A stretch of DNA of 62,337 nucleotides. Origin: an uncultured Erwinia sp. Its GTDB lineage: Bacteria > Pseudomonadota > Gammaproteobacteria > Enterobacterales > Enterobacteriaceae. This document shows, one piece after another, positions 48,983-59,900 of this stretch. Position 1 is the stretch's first letter, and each line of letters starts with the position of its first letter. The DNA lies in NCBI GenBank assembly GCA_945290265.1, contig CALYQW010000019.1, positions 1 to 62,337 on the forward strand. The letters are read 5' to 3'. Under the pieces are notes generated by a model. The model was given only the letters and a program-made list of their open reading frames with translations, did no database searches and was not told the origin of the DNA. Made by a program: the position numbers and the translations under genes.

Positions 48983-49762
48983 ATGAACGATAAAGTTGTT
49001 AACTGGAATGGTGGCTTACAGCCGGAAGCCGTGAAAATCCTGTCTGCTGACGGCGGGATGATTGTTTGCCCAACCAAAGTGGGTTACATCATCATGACTT
49101 CGGATGCCAAAGGTCTGGAGCGCAAATTTGACGCCAAGCAACGTAACCGCAATAAACCCGGTGTGGTGCTGTGCGGATCGCTGGAACAGCTGAAAGAGCT
49201 GGCGCAGTTGAACCCGGAAATTGAAGAACTGTATCAGCAGCATTGGGACAAAGATGTCCTGCTGGGCTGTATCCTGCCGTGGAAAGAGGACGCGGTGGCC
49301 CGTATCCCGGATGACGGTTCAAAAGATCTGATGATGGATCGCCGCCAGACCAGCTGTTTCGTGATTAAGTTCGGCATTCCGGGAGAGAATCTGGCTAAAG
49401 AGCTGTGGGAAAATCATGGTAAATTCTCGTTCGCCAGCTCAGCTAACCCTTCAGGTAAAGGTAACCGTGGCCTGGTGGAAGGGATCGGTGAGCGAATTGA
49501 ACAGCATGCTGACCTGATTATTGCTGCCAATGATTATGTGAAATCCATTCAGCCACACGAATCTGAGCGGACCCGCTACGAGCAGGGGGTGATGGTGGCG
49601 ATGGTGGATGAACAAGGCAAGCTGGTGCCTGAGCAGAAAGGTGAGCGCAATATTACGCCGTGTCCGGTGCTGATCCGTAAAGGTCTGGATGTGGATAAAA
49701 TTATGTCCATGATGTCCGATATCTTTACCACCTGGGATTACCGTCACGGTAACTACTATTAA
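48983..49762 (+). CDS. Sua5/YciO/YrdC-family protein
   Basis: The 259-aa protein belongs to the family of threonylcarbamoyl-AMP synthases that start tRNA t6A synthesis. It carries GGMIVCPTKVGYIIMTSDA near residue 25 (substrate-binding loop), a basic KQRNRNKPG block and FASSANPSGKGNRGL near residue 150. It is longer than E. coli YrdC (190) and YciO (206), with an extra 60-residue C-terminus, so it is a paralogue whose role is unclear. The ATG has GGGAAGG upstream. Confidence 0.75.
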   Translation: MNDKVVNWNGGLQPEAVKILSADGGMIVCPTKVGYIIMTSDAKGLERKFDAKQRNRNKPGVVLCGSLEQLKELAQLNPEIEELYQQHWDKDVLLGCILPWKEDAVARIPDDGSKDLMMDRRQTSCFVIKFGIPGENLAKELWENHGKFSFASSANPSGKGNRGLVEGIGERIEQHADLIIAANDYVKSIQPHESERTRYEQGVMVAMVDEQGKLVPEQKGERNITPCPVLIRKGLDVDKIMSMMSDIFTTWDYRHGNYY

Positions 49763-49783
49763 TTCACAGCGATTCAACAGCCT

Positions 49784-49814
49784 GAGCCGGCCTGATGTCG
49801 GCTCAATTTTTTTT
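49784..49814 (+). terminator. Terminator after the Sua5-family gene
   Basis: GAGCCG/CGGCTC with a 9-base loop is followed by AATTTTTTTT and overlaps the convergent LysR gene end. Confidence 0.8.
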
Positions 49815-50705
49815 CAGCCCCAGCGCCTGCTGTAGCGCCTCAACAAATAACCGGATACGCGGGGAAACCACGCTATCGTTGCGGATCAGGATACCGGATT
49901 TATACACATCCATTTCCCAGTCCGCCAGTATCTGTACCAGTTCACCGCGTTCCAGCGCCTCCGCAGCAATATAATTCGGCAGATAAGCAATACCACTATG
50001 CGCCAGAGCACAGTTGAGCAGGGCGGTACTGTTATTAGCGCGGAAGCGACTGCGTACCTCAATATCTCTTTTCTGTTTATCCTTGCGCAGGGGTAAAGAA
50101 ATGGTATGTGCCGGACCGCGAAACAGCACGAAATCATGGCGTGGCAGATCGTCCGGGCTGTGGATGGGCGCGGCGCGCTGCAAGTAGTCCGGGGACGCAT
50201 ACAGCCCCCAGCGAATATCCATTAGCCGGCGATCGGGGCGCAGCTCGGAAAGATCGCGCCGGATAACGATCGCCAGGTCAACGTTATCCTCTGTCAGACT
50301 CACCGGACGATCGGTCAGATCCAGATCCACACTGACGTGAATATTACGGGCAACAAATTGGTTCAAAATGGGCACAACGCACTGGCAGCCGAAGGTAACC
50401 GGAGCCACCACCCGCAGATTACCACCGGGTTCTTCATGAAACTGACGGATAAACAGGTCGGCACTTTTTGCTTCATGCAGGATGCGTTCGCAATAATGGT
50501 AATACGTCATCCCGACATCGGTCATCTGAATCCGCCGGGTGGTACGCTGCAGCAGGCGAGCACCCAGACGCACCTCCAGCGCAGAAATCTCTTTGCTTAC
50601 TGAGGATTTGGCCAGGCCGAGCAGTTTAGCCGCTTCGGTATAGCTCAATGTTTCTACCACTTTGGCAAAAATCAGCATGCCGTGCAGATTGGCAAATTCG
50701 TTCAT
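49803..50705 (-). CDS. LysR-family transcriptional regulator
   Basis: The 300-aa regulator has an N-terminal winged helix (SYTEAAKLLGLAKSSVSKEISALE) and a LysR substrate domain. The next gene upstream on the same strand is a LysE-type exporter, 75 bases away, so the pair may work together; target unknown. Confidence 0.88.
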   Translation of the reverse strand: MNEFANLHGMLIFAKVVETLSYTEAAKLLGLAKSSVSKEISALEVRLGARLLQRTTRRIQMTDVGMTYYHYCERILHEAKSADLFIRQFHEEPGGNLRVVAPVTFGCQCVVPILNQFVARNIHVSVDLDLTDRPVSLTEDNVDLAIVIRRDLSELRPDRRLMDIRWGLYASPDYLQRAAPIHSPDDLPRHDFVLFRGPAHTISLPLRKDKQKRDIEVRSRFRANNSTALLNCALAHSGIAYLPNYIAAEALERGELVQILADWEMDVYKSGILIRNDSVVSPRIRLFVEALQQALGLKKN

Positions 50706-50779
50706 TCTCTTCCCGTATTCCTGGCAGGAACCATGCTGGCTGAAGATAATACAATTCCCACTTTTCGGCCGTCAGTCGG

Positions 50780-51406
50780 CTATCTGGCTGACAGCGCCAG
50801 CGCGCCGCCGGCAAAGACAAACAGGCTGCCGGTGGCACGGTTAAGCAGGCGTAAACGCTTTGGATTACTGAATAATCCGGACAAACGACGTCCGGCACAG
50901 GCATAGCTAAACATAAAACTAAAATCTAACAGCGCCCAGGTCACTGCCAGAGTGACAAATTGCGCCAGATGTGGCTGACTGGCATCAATAAAGTTGGGGA
51001 ACAGCGCGGCAAAAAACAGCAGATCTTTAGGGTTACTGATCCCGACGGTAAATCCTTTGCGGAACAACTGCAGCGATCCGGGCGCCTCTCCCTGTTCTGC
51101 GGATGCGGCAGGCTTACTGGCACTGGTATCGCGCCAGGCAGCAATGCCCAGCCAGACCAGATAGCAGGCACCGACAACTTTTAATACTGTAAAGGCGGTG
51201 GTTGAGGCGGCTAAAATAGCGCCCAGTCCCAGGGCCGAAGTGGTCATCAGGATCATGGCGGCCACCACGCCACCCTGCACGGTGGCTAGCGCCTGACGAT
51301 GTCCATAGCGCAAACCGTGAGTCATGCTGATAAGGGCAGAGGGGCCAGGGATAGCTATCAGTGTGGCAATAATGCCGGTATAAGCCAGCCAGAGATGAAA
51401 AGTCAT
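50780..51406 (-). CDS. LysE/RhtB-family amino acid exporter
   Basis: The 208-aa inner-membrane protein has about six helices and the family N-terminal motif IPGPSALISMTHGLRYGHRQALATVQGG plus GISNPKDLLFFAALFPNF. It probably exports an amino acid or similar molecule. It lies before the LysR gene on the same strand. Confidence 0.9.
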   Translation of the reverse strand: MTFHLWLAYTGIIATLIAIPGPSALISMTHGLRYGHRQALATVQGGVVAAMILMTTSALGLGAILAASTTAFTVLKVVGACYLVWLGIAAWRDTSASKPAASAEQGEAPGSLQLFRKGFTVGISNPKDLLFFAALFPNFIDASQPHLAQFVTLAVTWALLDFSFMFSYACAGRRLSGLFSNPKRLRLLNRATGSLFVFAGGALALSAR

Positions 51407-51475
51407 AAAATCCTCAAGAACTTTTAAAACCCTGTGGTAAATAAAAAGGTTTCATAATGCGATACGGGTTGCCGA

Positions 51476-52285
51476 TCAATTAAAGGGGATAATACCAGAG
51501 ACCACCTTTTCAATAACGTTGAGTGCGCCTTCTGAATTATTATCTTCAGTATGATAGCGGGCCGCCTTCTTCAGCATGGGTTGAGCATTCGCCATTGCAA
51601 AACCGTATCCGGCTTTGCTTACCATTTCAATATCGTTGCCACTGTCACCGATGGCGACAACTTCACGATCGGCAATGTGCCATTGCTGCTGTAGTAGCAT
51701 CAGGCCGTGTGCTTTATGCACGCCCGGAATAATTAAATCGACAAAACCAAAGCCACTGGAAACCGGGGTAACAATGCCGTCAAGCTGATGACCAATATGT
51801 GCCATCAGTTCGGGGATCCGTTCATCAGCCAGATTGAGAGAAAACTTAAAAACCGGTTCATTGATCTGATGAAAATCCGGGAGCAACTCCAGGCGGTGAT
51901 AGTGATGTGACATCAGAGTAATCAGATCACCAGGAGAGGACTCCAGCATCCAGGCCGTGCGTGGCCCACAGACCACCGCATGCAGGTAGGGTAAATCATT
52001 CAGCACCTGTAGTACCTGCTTAAAATGGTCCTCACGGAACTGACCGCAAAAACGCGTCTCGCCGGCATCGATCACCCAGGCACCGTTTTCTGCGACAAAG
52101 GCAATCTCATCACGTATCTGCGGGAAGAAGCTAAGCAGCTGGTAGTACTGGTTGCCACTGGCGACAACGAATCTGATGTTTTTATGCTTAAGTTGATGAT
52201 ACAGAGTCATAAATCTGGACTGGTTATAGCTTTTATTGCTGTCAAGAAAGGTACCGTCCATATCCACGGCAATCATTTTAATCAT
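51476..52285 (-). CDS. ybiV: HAD-IIB (Cof-type) sugar phosphatase YbiV-like
   Basis: The 269-aa cytoplasmic HAD hydrolase is close to E. coli YbiV (271 aa), which acts on sugar phosphates and FMN in vitro. HAD motifs: DMDGTFLDSNKSYNQ (nucleophile Asp), FVVASGNQYYQLLSFFPQ, a Lys in GVHKAHGL and VAIGDSGNDIEM. The ATG at 52285 is used; an ATG 39 bases upstream is not family-like. Confidence 0.88.
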   Translation of the reverse strand: MIKMIAVDMDGTFLDSNKSYNQSRFMTLYHQLKHKNIRFVVASGNQYYQLLSFFPQIRDEIAFVAENGAWVIDAGETRFCGQFREDHFKQVLQVLNDLPYLHAVVCGPRTAWMLESSPGDLITLMSHHYHRLELLPDFHQINEPVFKFSLNLADERIPELMAHIGHQLDGIVTPVSSGFGFVDLIIPGVHKAHGLMLLQQQWHIADREVVAIGDSGNDIEMVSKAGYGFAMANAQPMLKKAARYHTEDNNSEGALNVIEKVVSGIIPFN

Positions 52286-52538
52286 TAGTTCTGCCCTGAA
52301 AAGTAAATAAAGGTTTTCATTCATTATGATAAAAAAGCGCCGCAGTAAAAAGGGTGTTTTGAGATCATTGCCTCATCGTTTATTGCGGACAACCGTCTTG
52401 TATATACAACTATGCCATCCTCTCCTTACACTGGCAGTGCAGGAGCATGACAGGAAACCTTCGCCGTTCAGCAGCAATCTTTGCTAATTCGCTTATCAGG
52501 CCGCTGGCGGATGGCAATACCCGCTTAAGGAGAATATT

Positions 52539-53906
52539 ATGAGTCCATGGAAGCGCTGGTTTATTGCCATTAAGCTGCTAAGTGTAAGTGGGGTCGGTAT
52601 CTTTCTTTTTTTTATCCCACTAGAAATAAGCGGCAGAAGCACTATCCTGCTGGATCATATCAGCGAGTTTATCATCTTCAGCCTGCGGCCTGTCGCGCTG
52701 ACTTTCCTGGTCTGCATAATGCTATTCGGCGGCCTTTCCCCCTTTCTGCACGGGCGGGTTTATCTGCGCCAGCGCGTGCTGATTTCCCATATCCGCTTCA
52801 GAAAAGGGGGCACGACATCAGCCGGGATGATCTTCAGTAGCTGTCAGTTCGCGGGTCTTGCGTTATCGCTACTCTATTTATCCGGGTATGCGCCGCAGTG
52901 GATGATGCAACCAAACCTGTTACCTTTTCTGTTTGAAAAGCTGGCGCTGACAGTTGGGATCCTGATCCCGCTCGGTAGTATGGCGCTGACGTTTTTGCTG
53001 GGCTTTGGTTTACTGGAGATGGTGGGCGTGCTAATGGAAAAAGTCATGCGTCCATTATTTCGTACGCCGGGTTATTCAGCGGTTGATGCGGTGACCTCTT
53101 TTGCTGGCAGCTATTCGCTGGGTTTATTGATTACCAGCAGGATGTATTGGAGTGGGCGTTATTCACTGCGTGAGGCGGTGATTGCGGCCAGTGGATTCTC
53201 CACCGTATCTGCGACCTTTATGGTGGTGGTAGCAAAAACCCTGGGCCTGATGGATCACTGGAATTTCTGTTTCTGGGCAACCTTTGTGATCACCTTTCTG
53301 GTCACCACTATCACGGCTTATCTCCCGCCGATTTCCGCAATGGACAACCTCCGCTCCAGGCAGGAGACAGAGCAGGTTGCCGGCAGCCGGTTACGCTATG
53401 CGCTGGCAACCGGTATTCGCCACTATCTGAATCGTCCGCCACTGGGTAGACTGCTGCATGAAAACCTGAAACAGGGTCTGGCAATGTCGGCCGTGGTCGC
53501 GCCTTCTGTACTGGCCATCGGGTTTATCGGCAGCTGTGTCGCCAGTTACACGCCACTGTTTGAATGGCTCGGGTATCTGCTGAAACCGGTGCTGATGCTG
53601 ACAGGTGTGATACTAAGTATGGATAACGCACCGGCCGTCAGTGGTGCGGTTGCGTCAGGACTGGCGGAGATGTTTCTGCCGGCGATCCTGTTAAAAGACC
53701 ATCCCGACGTCGCCATACGGTTTATCGCCGCCGTCACCTCTGTCAGTGGCGTGCTGTTTTTCTCAGGATGCATTCCCTGCATTCTGGCTACCCGCATCCC
53801 GGTGAAGATGATTGATTTGATGATTATCTGGCTGCTCAGAACGGTACTGAGTATTTTGCTTTCCGGCATTGCGGCCTGGATGGGGTTAAATATGGGGTGG
53901 CTTTGA
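52539..53906 (+). CDS. YjiH-family membrane protein (nucleoside-recognition/Gate domain)
   Basis: The 455-aa protein has about ten membrane segments and Gate-domain repeats around GLLEMVGVLMEKVMRPLFRTPGYSAVDA and GFSTVSATFMVVVAKTLG, as in the E. coli YjiH family. Function is unknown. AAGGAG precedes the ATG. Expressed alone, with a strong terminator behind it. Confidence 0.82.
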   Translation: MSPWKRWFIAIKLLSVSGVGIFLFFIPLEISGRSTILLDHISEFIIFSLRPVALTFLVCIMLFGGLSPFLHGRVYLRQRVLISHIRFRKGGTTSAGMIFSSCQFAGLALSLLYLSGYAPQWMMQPNLLPFLFEKLALTVGILIPLGSMALTFLLGFGLLEMVGVLMEKVMRPLFRTPGYSAVDAVTSFAGSYSLGLLITSRMYWSGRYSLREAVIAASGFSTVSATFMVVVAKTLGLMDHWNFCFWATFVITFLVTTITAYLPPISAMDNLRSRQETEQVAGSRLRYALATGIRHYLNRPPLGRLLHENLKQGLAMSAVVAPSVLAIGFIGSCVASYTPLFEWLGYLLKPVLMLTGVILSMDNAPAVSGAVASGLAEMFLPAILLKDHPDVAIRFIAAVTSVSGVLFFSGCIPCILATRIPVKMIDLMIIWLLRTVLSILLSGIAAWMGLNMGWL

Positions 53907-53920
53907 TACGCTGAAAAGCA

Positions 53921-53945
53921 TTAAGGCGCTCGAAGAGCGCCTTAA
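53921..53945. terminator. Terminator between yjiH-like gene and tRNA-Gly
   Basis: An 11-bp perfect stem TTAAGGCGCTC/GAGCGCCTTAA with a 3-base loop sits between two convergent genes. Confidence 0.85.
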
Positions 53946-53952
53946 TTTAATT

Positions 53953-54028
<76 letters not shown>

Positions 54029-54204
54029 ATTGTCGTAACGGCGTAACCATTTGTCCGTCGTTATGGAGGCGCATTATACGAAGATTCTTTTATCGTGCAA
54101 GCCTGTCGGAGAAAAAAATCCTGCTTTTTGGTTTGTTAGCCTGTTTTTACAACAATCTGGCGATTTGCTCAGCGTTTTTAGCGGGAAACCGCCGGAAAAG
54201 TTAG

Positions 54205-54750
54205 TTACGACTGAATAAAATGTTCGCGATAATAAGCCAGCTCGGCCACTGACTCACGAATATCATCCAGGGCCTGATGAGTTCCTTCCTTTTTTAAGCC
54301 GGTCAGGATTTCCGGTTTCCAGCGGCGCGCCAGCTCTTTCAGGGTGCTGACGTCCAGATAGCGGTAATGGAAATACGCTTCCAGCGTCGGCATATACTTA
54401 AACAGAAAGCGTCTGTCCTGGCCGATGCTGTTACCACAGATAGGGGAACTGTTGGCCGGCACCCACTGGGCGAGGAAATCCAGCGTGGCCTGTTCAGCCG
54501 ACTGCTCGTCGATCTGACTTTCCCTGACCCGCGTCACCAGGCCACTGTTGGTGTGGGTGCGCACATTCCAGTCATCCATCAGTGCCAGCTGTGCATCTGA
54601 CTGATGTACCGCCAGCACTGGACCTTCAGCCAGAATATTCAGGTCTGCATCTGTGACCAGAGTAGCAATCTCAATAATACGATCCTGTTCCGGGTTAAGC
54701 CCGGTCATTTCGAGGTCGATCCAAATCAGGTTGTTAGCGTTAGCTGTCAT
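54205..54750 (-). CDS. orn: Oligoribonuclease
   Basis: It degrades short RNAs (nanoRNAs, pGpG) to mononucleotides. The 181-aa DEDDh exonuclease equals E. coli in length; the catalytic acids are in [13 protein letters not shown] at the start, [10 protein letters not shown] (mid), and the HxxxxxD end [14 protein letters not shown]. Start at 54750 ([10 protein letters not shown]); an upstream ATG at 54771 is not conserved. Divergent from rsgA. Confidence 0.97.
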   Translation of the reverse strand: MTANANNLIWIDLEMTGLNPEQDRIIEIATLVTDADLNILAEGPVLAVHQSDAQLALMDDWNVRTHTNSGLVTRVRESQIDEQSAEQATLDFLAQWVPANSSPICGNSIGQDRRFLFKYMPTLEAYFHYRYLDVSTLKELARRWKPEILTGLKKEGTHQALDDIRESVAELAYYREHFIQS

Positions 54751-54837
54751 AGTGCGTCTCACGTAAGGCATAATTAGTGTGTATGATAGACGTTTTGCCC
54801 CGAAGGGCGAAGTACTGCCAGAATCCGGTGAGGAACA

Positions 54838-55899
54838 GTGAGTAAAAACAAACTATCCAAAGGTCAGCAACGACGCGTCAGTGCCAACCATGAGCGCCGT
54901 CTGAAACAGCGCGCCGATAAGCCCGAACCCGATGACAGTCTGTTTGGGGAAGCGCGTGACGGTGTGGTGATCAGCCGGTTCGGCATGCACGCTGATGTGG
55001 AAGATCTGGACGGTTCCGTACACCGCTGTAATATCCGACGCACTATTCGCTCGCTGGTAACCGGGGACCGCGTGCTGTGGCGTCCGGGGGTAGAAGGTGG
55101 CGCGACGGTAAAAGGCATTGTCGAAGCGGTACACGAACGGACTTCCGTGCTGACGCGCCCGGATTTTTACGACGGCGTGAAGCCGATTGCGGCAAACATT
55201 AATCAGATTGTGATTGTGTCAGCCATTCTGCCGGAACTGTCGCTGAACATTATCGATCGCTATCTGGTGGCCAGCGAAACCCTGAATATTGAGCCGCTGC
55301 TGGTGCTGAACAAAACCGACCTGCTGGATGAAGAAGGGCGGGAATTTGTTGACGAACAAATGGATATTTACCGTGCGATTGGCTATCGCGTCCTGATGGT
55401 GTCGAGCTATCAGCAGGAAGGACTGGCGGCGCTGGAACAGACGCTGGCCGGACGGGTCAGTATTTTTGCCGGCCAGTCCGGGGTAGGTAAATCCAGCCTG
55501 CTCAACGCGCTGCTGGGGCTGGAGCCGGGCCAGGATGAAATCCTGACCAATGACGTCTCGGATATCTCCGGACTGGGTCAGCACACCACCACGGCAGCAC
55601 GGTTGTATCACTTCCCACAGGGCGGAGATGTGATTGATTCTCCCGGCGTGCGGGAGTTTGGGTTGTGGCATCTGGAGCCGGAACAAATCACCCGGGGATT
55701 TGTCGAGTTCCGCGATTATCTTGGTGGCTGTAAATTCCGTGACTGTAAGCACGATACCGATCCAGGCTGTGCGATCCGCGCCGCCGTGGAAGAGGGAAAA
55801 ATTGATGAATCGCGCTTTATTAACTATCACCATATTTTAGACAGCATGTCCGAAGTGCAGGCAAAAACCCGCCGTAGTTTCTCTGCTGATAAGGAATGA
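54838..55899 (+). CDS. rsgA: Ribosome small subunit-dependent GTPase A
   Basis: It checks late 30S maturation. The 353-aa protein has an N-terminal OB fold, a circularly permuted GTPase with order G4 NKTD, G1 GQSGVGKSS (near residue 215) and G3 DSPG, and a C-terminal zinc domain [14 protein letters not shown]. Start GTG with GGAACA upstream, as the E. coli start. Confidence 0.97.
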   Translation: MSKNKLSKGQQRRVSANHERRLKQRADKPEPDDSLFGEARDGVVISRFGMHADVEDLDGSVHRCNIRRTIRSLVTGDRVLWRPGVEGGATVKGIVEAVHERTSVLTRPDFYDGVKPIAANINQIVIVSAILPELSLNIIDRYLVASETLNIEPLLVLNKTDLLDEEGREFVDEQMDIYRAIGYRVLMVSSYQQEGLAALEQTLAGRVSIFAGQSGVGKSSLLNALLGLEPGQDEILTNDVSDISGLGQHTTTAARLYHFPQGGDVIDSPGVREFGLWHLEPEQITRGFVEFRDYLGGCKFRDCKHDTDPGCAIRAAVEEGKIDESRFINYHHILDSMSEVQAKTRRSFSADKE

Positions 55900-55999
55900 G
55901 GGCTTTGTGGGTCAATAGCGTTAATCACCGGGCGCTGCTACAATCCGCCCCCTTTAATGTATAACTGTCTGAGCTTGTTTAAAAAAACAGGAGGTGAAC

Positions 56000-56899
56000 G
56001 TGTTGAACCGTATTAAGCTTGGCCTGAATGCCATGCTACCCAAGAAGGCGTTAACCGAACTGGCTGGCTGGGGTGCCGGCAAGCGCGGTGGCTGGCTGAC
56101 TAAAGCCGTTATTGACCTTTTTGTCTGGTACTACAAAGTCGATATGAAAGAGGCGCAGAAGCCGGATACCGGCAGCTATCGCACCTTTAATGAATTTTTT
56201 GTCCGACCGCTGCGCGATGATGCGCGTCCGTTGAGCACCGATCCTAATCTGCTGGTACAGCCGGCAGATGGGGCAGTCAGCCAGCTGGGGCGGATCAACG
56301 GCGATCAAATTTTTCAGGCCAAAGGACACCACTATTCACTGGAAGCCCTGCTGGCAGGAAATACCCAGGCAGCTGAGTTGTTCCGCGATGGAGAGTTTGT
56401 GACCACTTACCTCGCGCCGCGTGATTACCATCGCGTCCATATGCCCTGTAACGGTATCCTGCGTGAAATGATTTATGTACCCGGCGATCTCTACTCGGTG
56501 AATCCGCTGACTGCACAGAATATCCCTAACCTGTTTGCCCGCAATGAACGCGTGATTTGCCTGTTCGATACCGACTTTGGTCCAATGGCGCAAATTCTGG
56601 TCGGTGCGACCATTGTCGGTAGCATTGAAACCGTCTGGGCGGGTACGGTGACGCCACCGCGTGAAGGGATCATTAAGCGCTGGTGCTGGCCTGCGGCTGA
56701 AGATGAAGGCGCTGTGGTGTTGCTGAAGGGCCAGGAAATGGGGCGCTTCAAGCTGGGCTCCACCGTGATTAACCTGTTTGCAGCCGGTAAAGTGCAGCTG
56801 GCGGCGAACCTGGCGGCAGAGAGTAAAACGCGTCTGGGAGAGACGCTGGCGAACGGACTGCAAAAGGAAAATGCTGATGATCTCACTCAACACAGCTGA
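56000..56899 (+). CDS. psd: Phosphatidylserine decarboxylase
   Basis: It makes phosphatidylethanolamine at the inner membrane using a pyruvoyl group formed by self-cleavage at the LGST motif ([11 protein letters not shown] near residue 253). Other family blocks: [18 protein letters not shown] and [22 protein letters not shown]. The 299-aa protein is about 20 shorter than E. coli at the C-terminus. The GTG at 56000 has AGGAGG five bases away; a GTG at 55994 overlaps it. mscM follows within 10 bases. Confidence 0.96.
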   Translation: MLNRIKLGLNAMLPKKALTELAGWGAGKRGGWLTKAVIDLFVWYYKVDMKEAQKPDTGSYRTFNEFFVRPLRDDARPLSTDPNLLVQPADGAVSQLGRINGDQIFQAKGHHYSLEALLAGNTQAAELFRDGEFVTTYLAPRDYHRVHMPCNGILREMIYVPGDLYSVNPLTAQNIPNLFARNERVICLFDTDFGPMAQILVGATIVGSIETVWAGTVTPPREGIIKRWCWPAAEDEGAVVLLKGQEMGRFKLGSTVINLFAAGKVQLAANLAAESKTRLGETLANGLQKENADDLTQHS

Positions 56900-56908
56900 T
56901 AAATCGTG

Positions 56909-59900
56909 ATGTTACGCCTGTTTATTGCGCTGTTACTGGGCTGGAGCATACTCCAGCCGGTACAGGCTGCCAGCGTGCCAGAAGCGTCACAACTTAAGCA
57001 GCAGCTTGAAGACGCCAAAGCGCGTAAAACCACGCCCGGCCAGACCGAGCAGATTGAAGCTCTGCAGGCGGCCATCAACTGGCTGAGTGAAAGCCGCAGT
57101 TCGCGCGAACGGGCGCAGGAATACCAACAGATCATTGATGGTTTCCCCAGGCTTTCGCGTGAACTGCGCCTGCAGCTGGCGGATACCAGTGACAGTGGCA
57201 AAAAAAAATCGCTCAGCAATCTGGATGCGGCTTCACTGGACCAGGAGATCCTGCAGGTCAGCAGCAAGCTGGTCGAAGAAAGCCGCCAGGCTCAGCAGGA
57301 GCAGGAACGGGCGCGGGAGGTCAGTGACTCCCAGTCACAGCTGCCGCAACAACAGACCGAAACCCGGCGCAGATTAAGCGATATTGAGCGCCGTCTTCAG
57401 GGGACATCATCCGCGACAACGCCCCTGGCTCAGGCACAGCTGGCCTCGCGTCAGGCGCAGTCTGCCGCACTCAAAGCACGGGTTGACGAGCTGGAACTGG
57501 CGCAGCTGTCGGCCAATAACCGTCAGGAACTGGCACGCTTACGGGCTGAAATTCATCAGCGTAAAGCCGGGCAGCTTGATGCCTGGTTACAGGAGTTACG
57601 TAACCAGCTGAACAGCCTGCGTCAGCGTGAAGCAGAGCAGGCGCTGGCTCGGACCGAACAGCTGGCGGAAAACAGCGGCAACCTACCCTCCGGTATCACC
57701 GAACAGTTTCGTATTAACCGTGAGCTGTCTGCGGCGCTTAACCAGCAGGCAATGCGCATGGATCTGGTGGCATCTCAGCAACGTACCGCTACTAATCAGA
57801 CGCTGCAGGTCAGCCAGGCGCTCAACACCATCCGCGAGCAGTCTCAGTGGCTGGGGGTTTCCAGCGTGCTGGGTGAAGCGCTCAGGGCCCAGGTGGCGCG
57901 CCTGCCTGAAATGCCAAAACCGCAACAGCTGGACAGCGAAATGGCGCTGTTACGGGTTCAGCGCCTGCATTATGAAGATGTTATGGGGCGTCAGTCATTA
58001 CTGCGCGAAATGCGCCAGGACAATGGCCAGGAGCTGACCAGCGAACAACAGCGCATCCTGAATGCTCAGCTGAAAACCCAGCGTGAACTGCTGACTTCGC
58101 TACTGTCCGGCTGCGATAATCTGATCCTCGAAGTCACCAAGCTGAAAGTGAGCAACAGCCAGCTGGTGGATGTGCTGAAAGAGGTGAAGGAAGCCACCCA
58201 CCGCTATCTGTTCTGGACCGCCGATGTCAGCCCGGTCAGCTTTAATTATCCGGTGCTGTTGGCACGGGATCTTCAGCGGATGCTGTCGCTGGATACCCTG
58301 GGACAGCTGGGTGGGGCGCTGGTGATGATGGTTACCAGCCGTGAAACGGTACTGCCATTGCTGGGTGCTATCCTGCTGGTGGGGATCAGCATCAGTTCGC
58401 GTCGCCATTTCCGTCGTTTTCTCGAGCGCGCTTCCAGCAAGGTAGGGAAGGTCACGCTCGATCAGTTCAGCCTGACGCTGCGCACCGTATTCTGGTCGAT
58501 TCTGGTGGCGTTACCGCTGCCGGTACTCTGGGCGGCACTGGGCTATGGTTTGCAACATGCCTGGCCTTATCCGATCGCGGTGGCGGTTGGTGATGGCGTT
58601 ACCGCCAGCGTTCCGCTGCTTTGGGCATTTATGATCAGCGCCACCTTTGCCCGCTCGCAGGGATTATTTATCGTTCACTTCCGCTGGTCGCAGGTGCGGG
58701 TGGCGCGAGCGATGCGCTTCTACACCCTGTGTGTCGGGGTGGTGGTGCCGCTGATTATGCTGCTGATTGCTTATGATAACCTGGAAGATCGCGAGTTCTC
58801 CGCAACCCTGGGGCGGCTGTGCTTTATCCTGATTTGCGGCGCGCTGAGTCTGGTCACCCTCAGCCTGAAACGGGCCGGTATCCCCCTCTATCTGGACAAA
58901 GAGGGGAACGGTGAAAACTTTATTAATAACGTCCTGTGGAATGCGCTGATCGCTACCCCACTGCTGGCGGCTGTCGCATCCTGCATTGGCTATCTGGCCA
59001 CGGCGCAGGCGCTGCTGGCTCGTCTTGAAACCTCGGTGGCTATCTGGTTCCTGCTGCTGGTGGTTTATCATATTATCCGGCGCTGGATGTTGATCCAGCG
59101 GCGCAGGATCGCCTTTGATCGTGCCCGCCAGCGCCGTGCGGAAATCCTTGCGCAGCGCGCTCGCGGTGAAGAAGAGCTGGCCGCGCAGCAAACGGCGGCG
59201 GACAGCGTGGAAGTAGAAGAGCCGGTGATTAATCTGGATGCCATCAGCGCTCAGTCACTGCGCCTGGTGCGTTCGCTGTTAACCCTGGTGGCGCTGGTAT
59301 CGGTGATTGCCCTGTGGTCGGAAATTCACTCCGCCTTTGGCTTCCTGGAAAATATTACCCTGTGGAACGTCAGCAGTATGCAGGGGGGTACGGACAGTCT
59401 GCAGTCGATCACCCTGGGATCGGTACTGCTGGCAATTCTGGTGCTGATTATTACCACCCAGCTGGTGCGCAATATGCCTGCACTGCTGGAACTGGCGTTG
59501 TTGCAGCACATCAGCCTGACGCCCGGTACTGGTTATGCGATTACCACCATTACCAAATATTTGCTGATTATGATTGGTGGCCTGAGCGGCTTCTCGCTGA
59601 TCGGCGTGGACTGGTCGAAACTGCAGTGGCTGGTGGCCGCGCTCGGTGTCGGACTGGGGTTTGGTTTACAGGCGATCTTTGCCAACTTCGTTTCCGGTCT
59701 GATCATTCTGTTTGAAAAGCCCATCAGGATTGGCGATACCGTGACGATCCGCGATCTGACCGGCAGCATCACGCGCATCAATACCCGTGCGACCACCATT
59801 ACTGACTGGGATCGTAAAGAAATCATTGTTCCAAATCAGGCATTTATCACCGAGCAGTTTATCAACTGGTCGCTGTCGGATTCGGTAACCCGCGTGGTGC

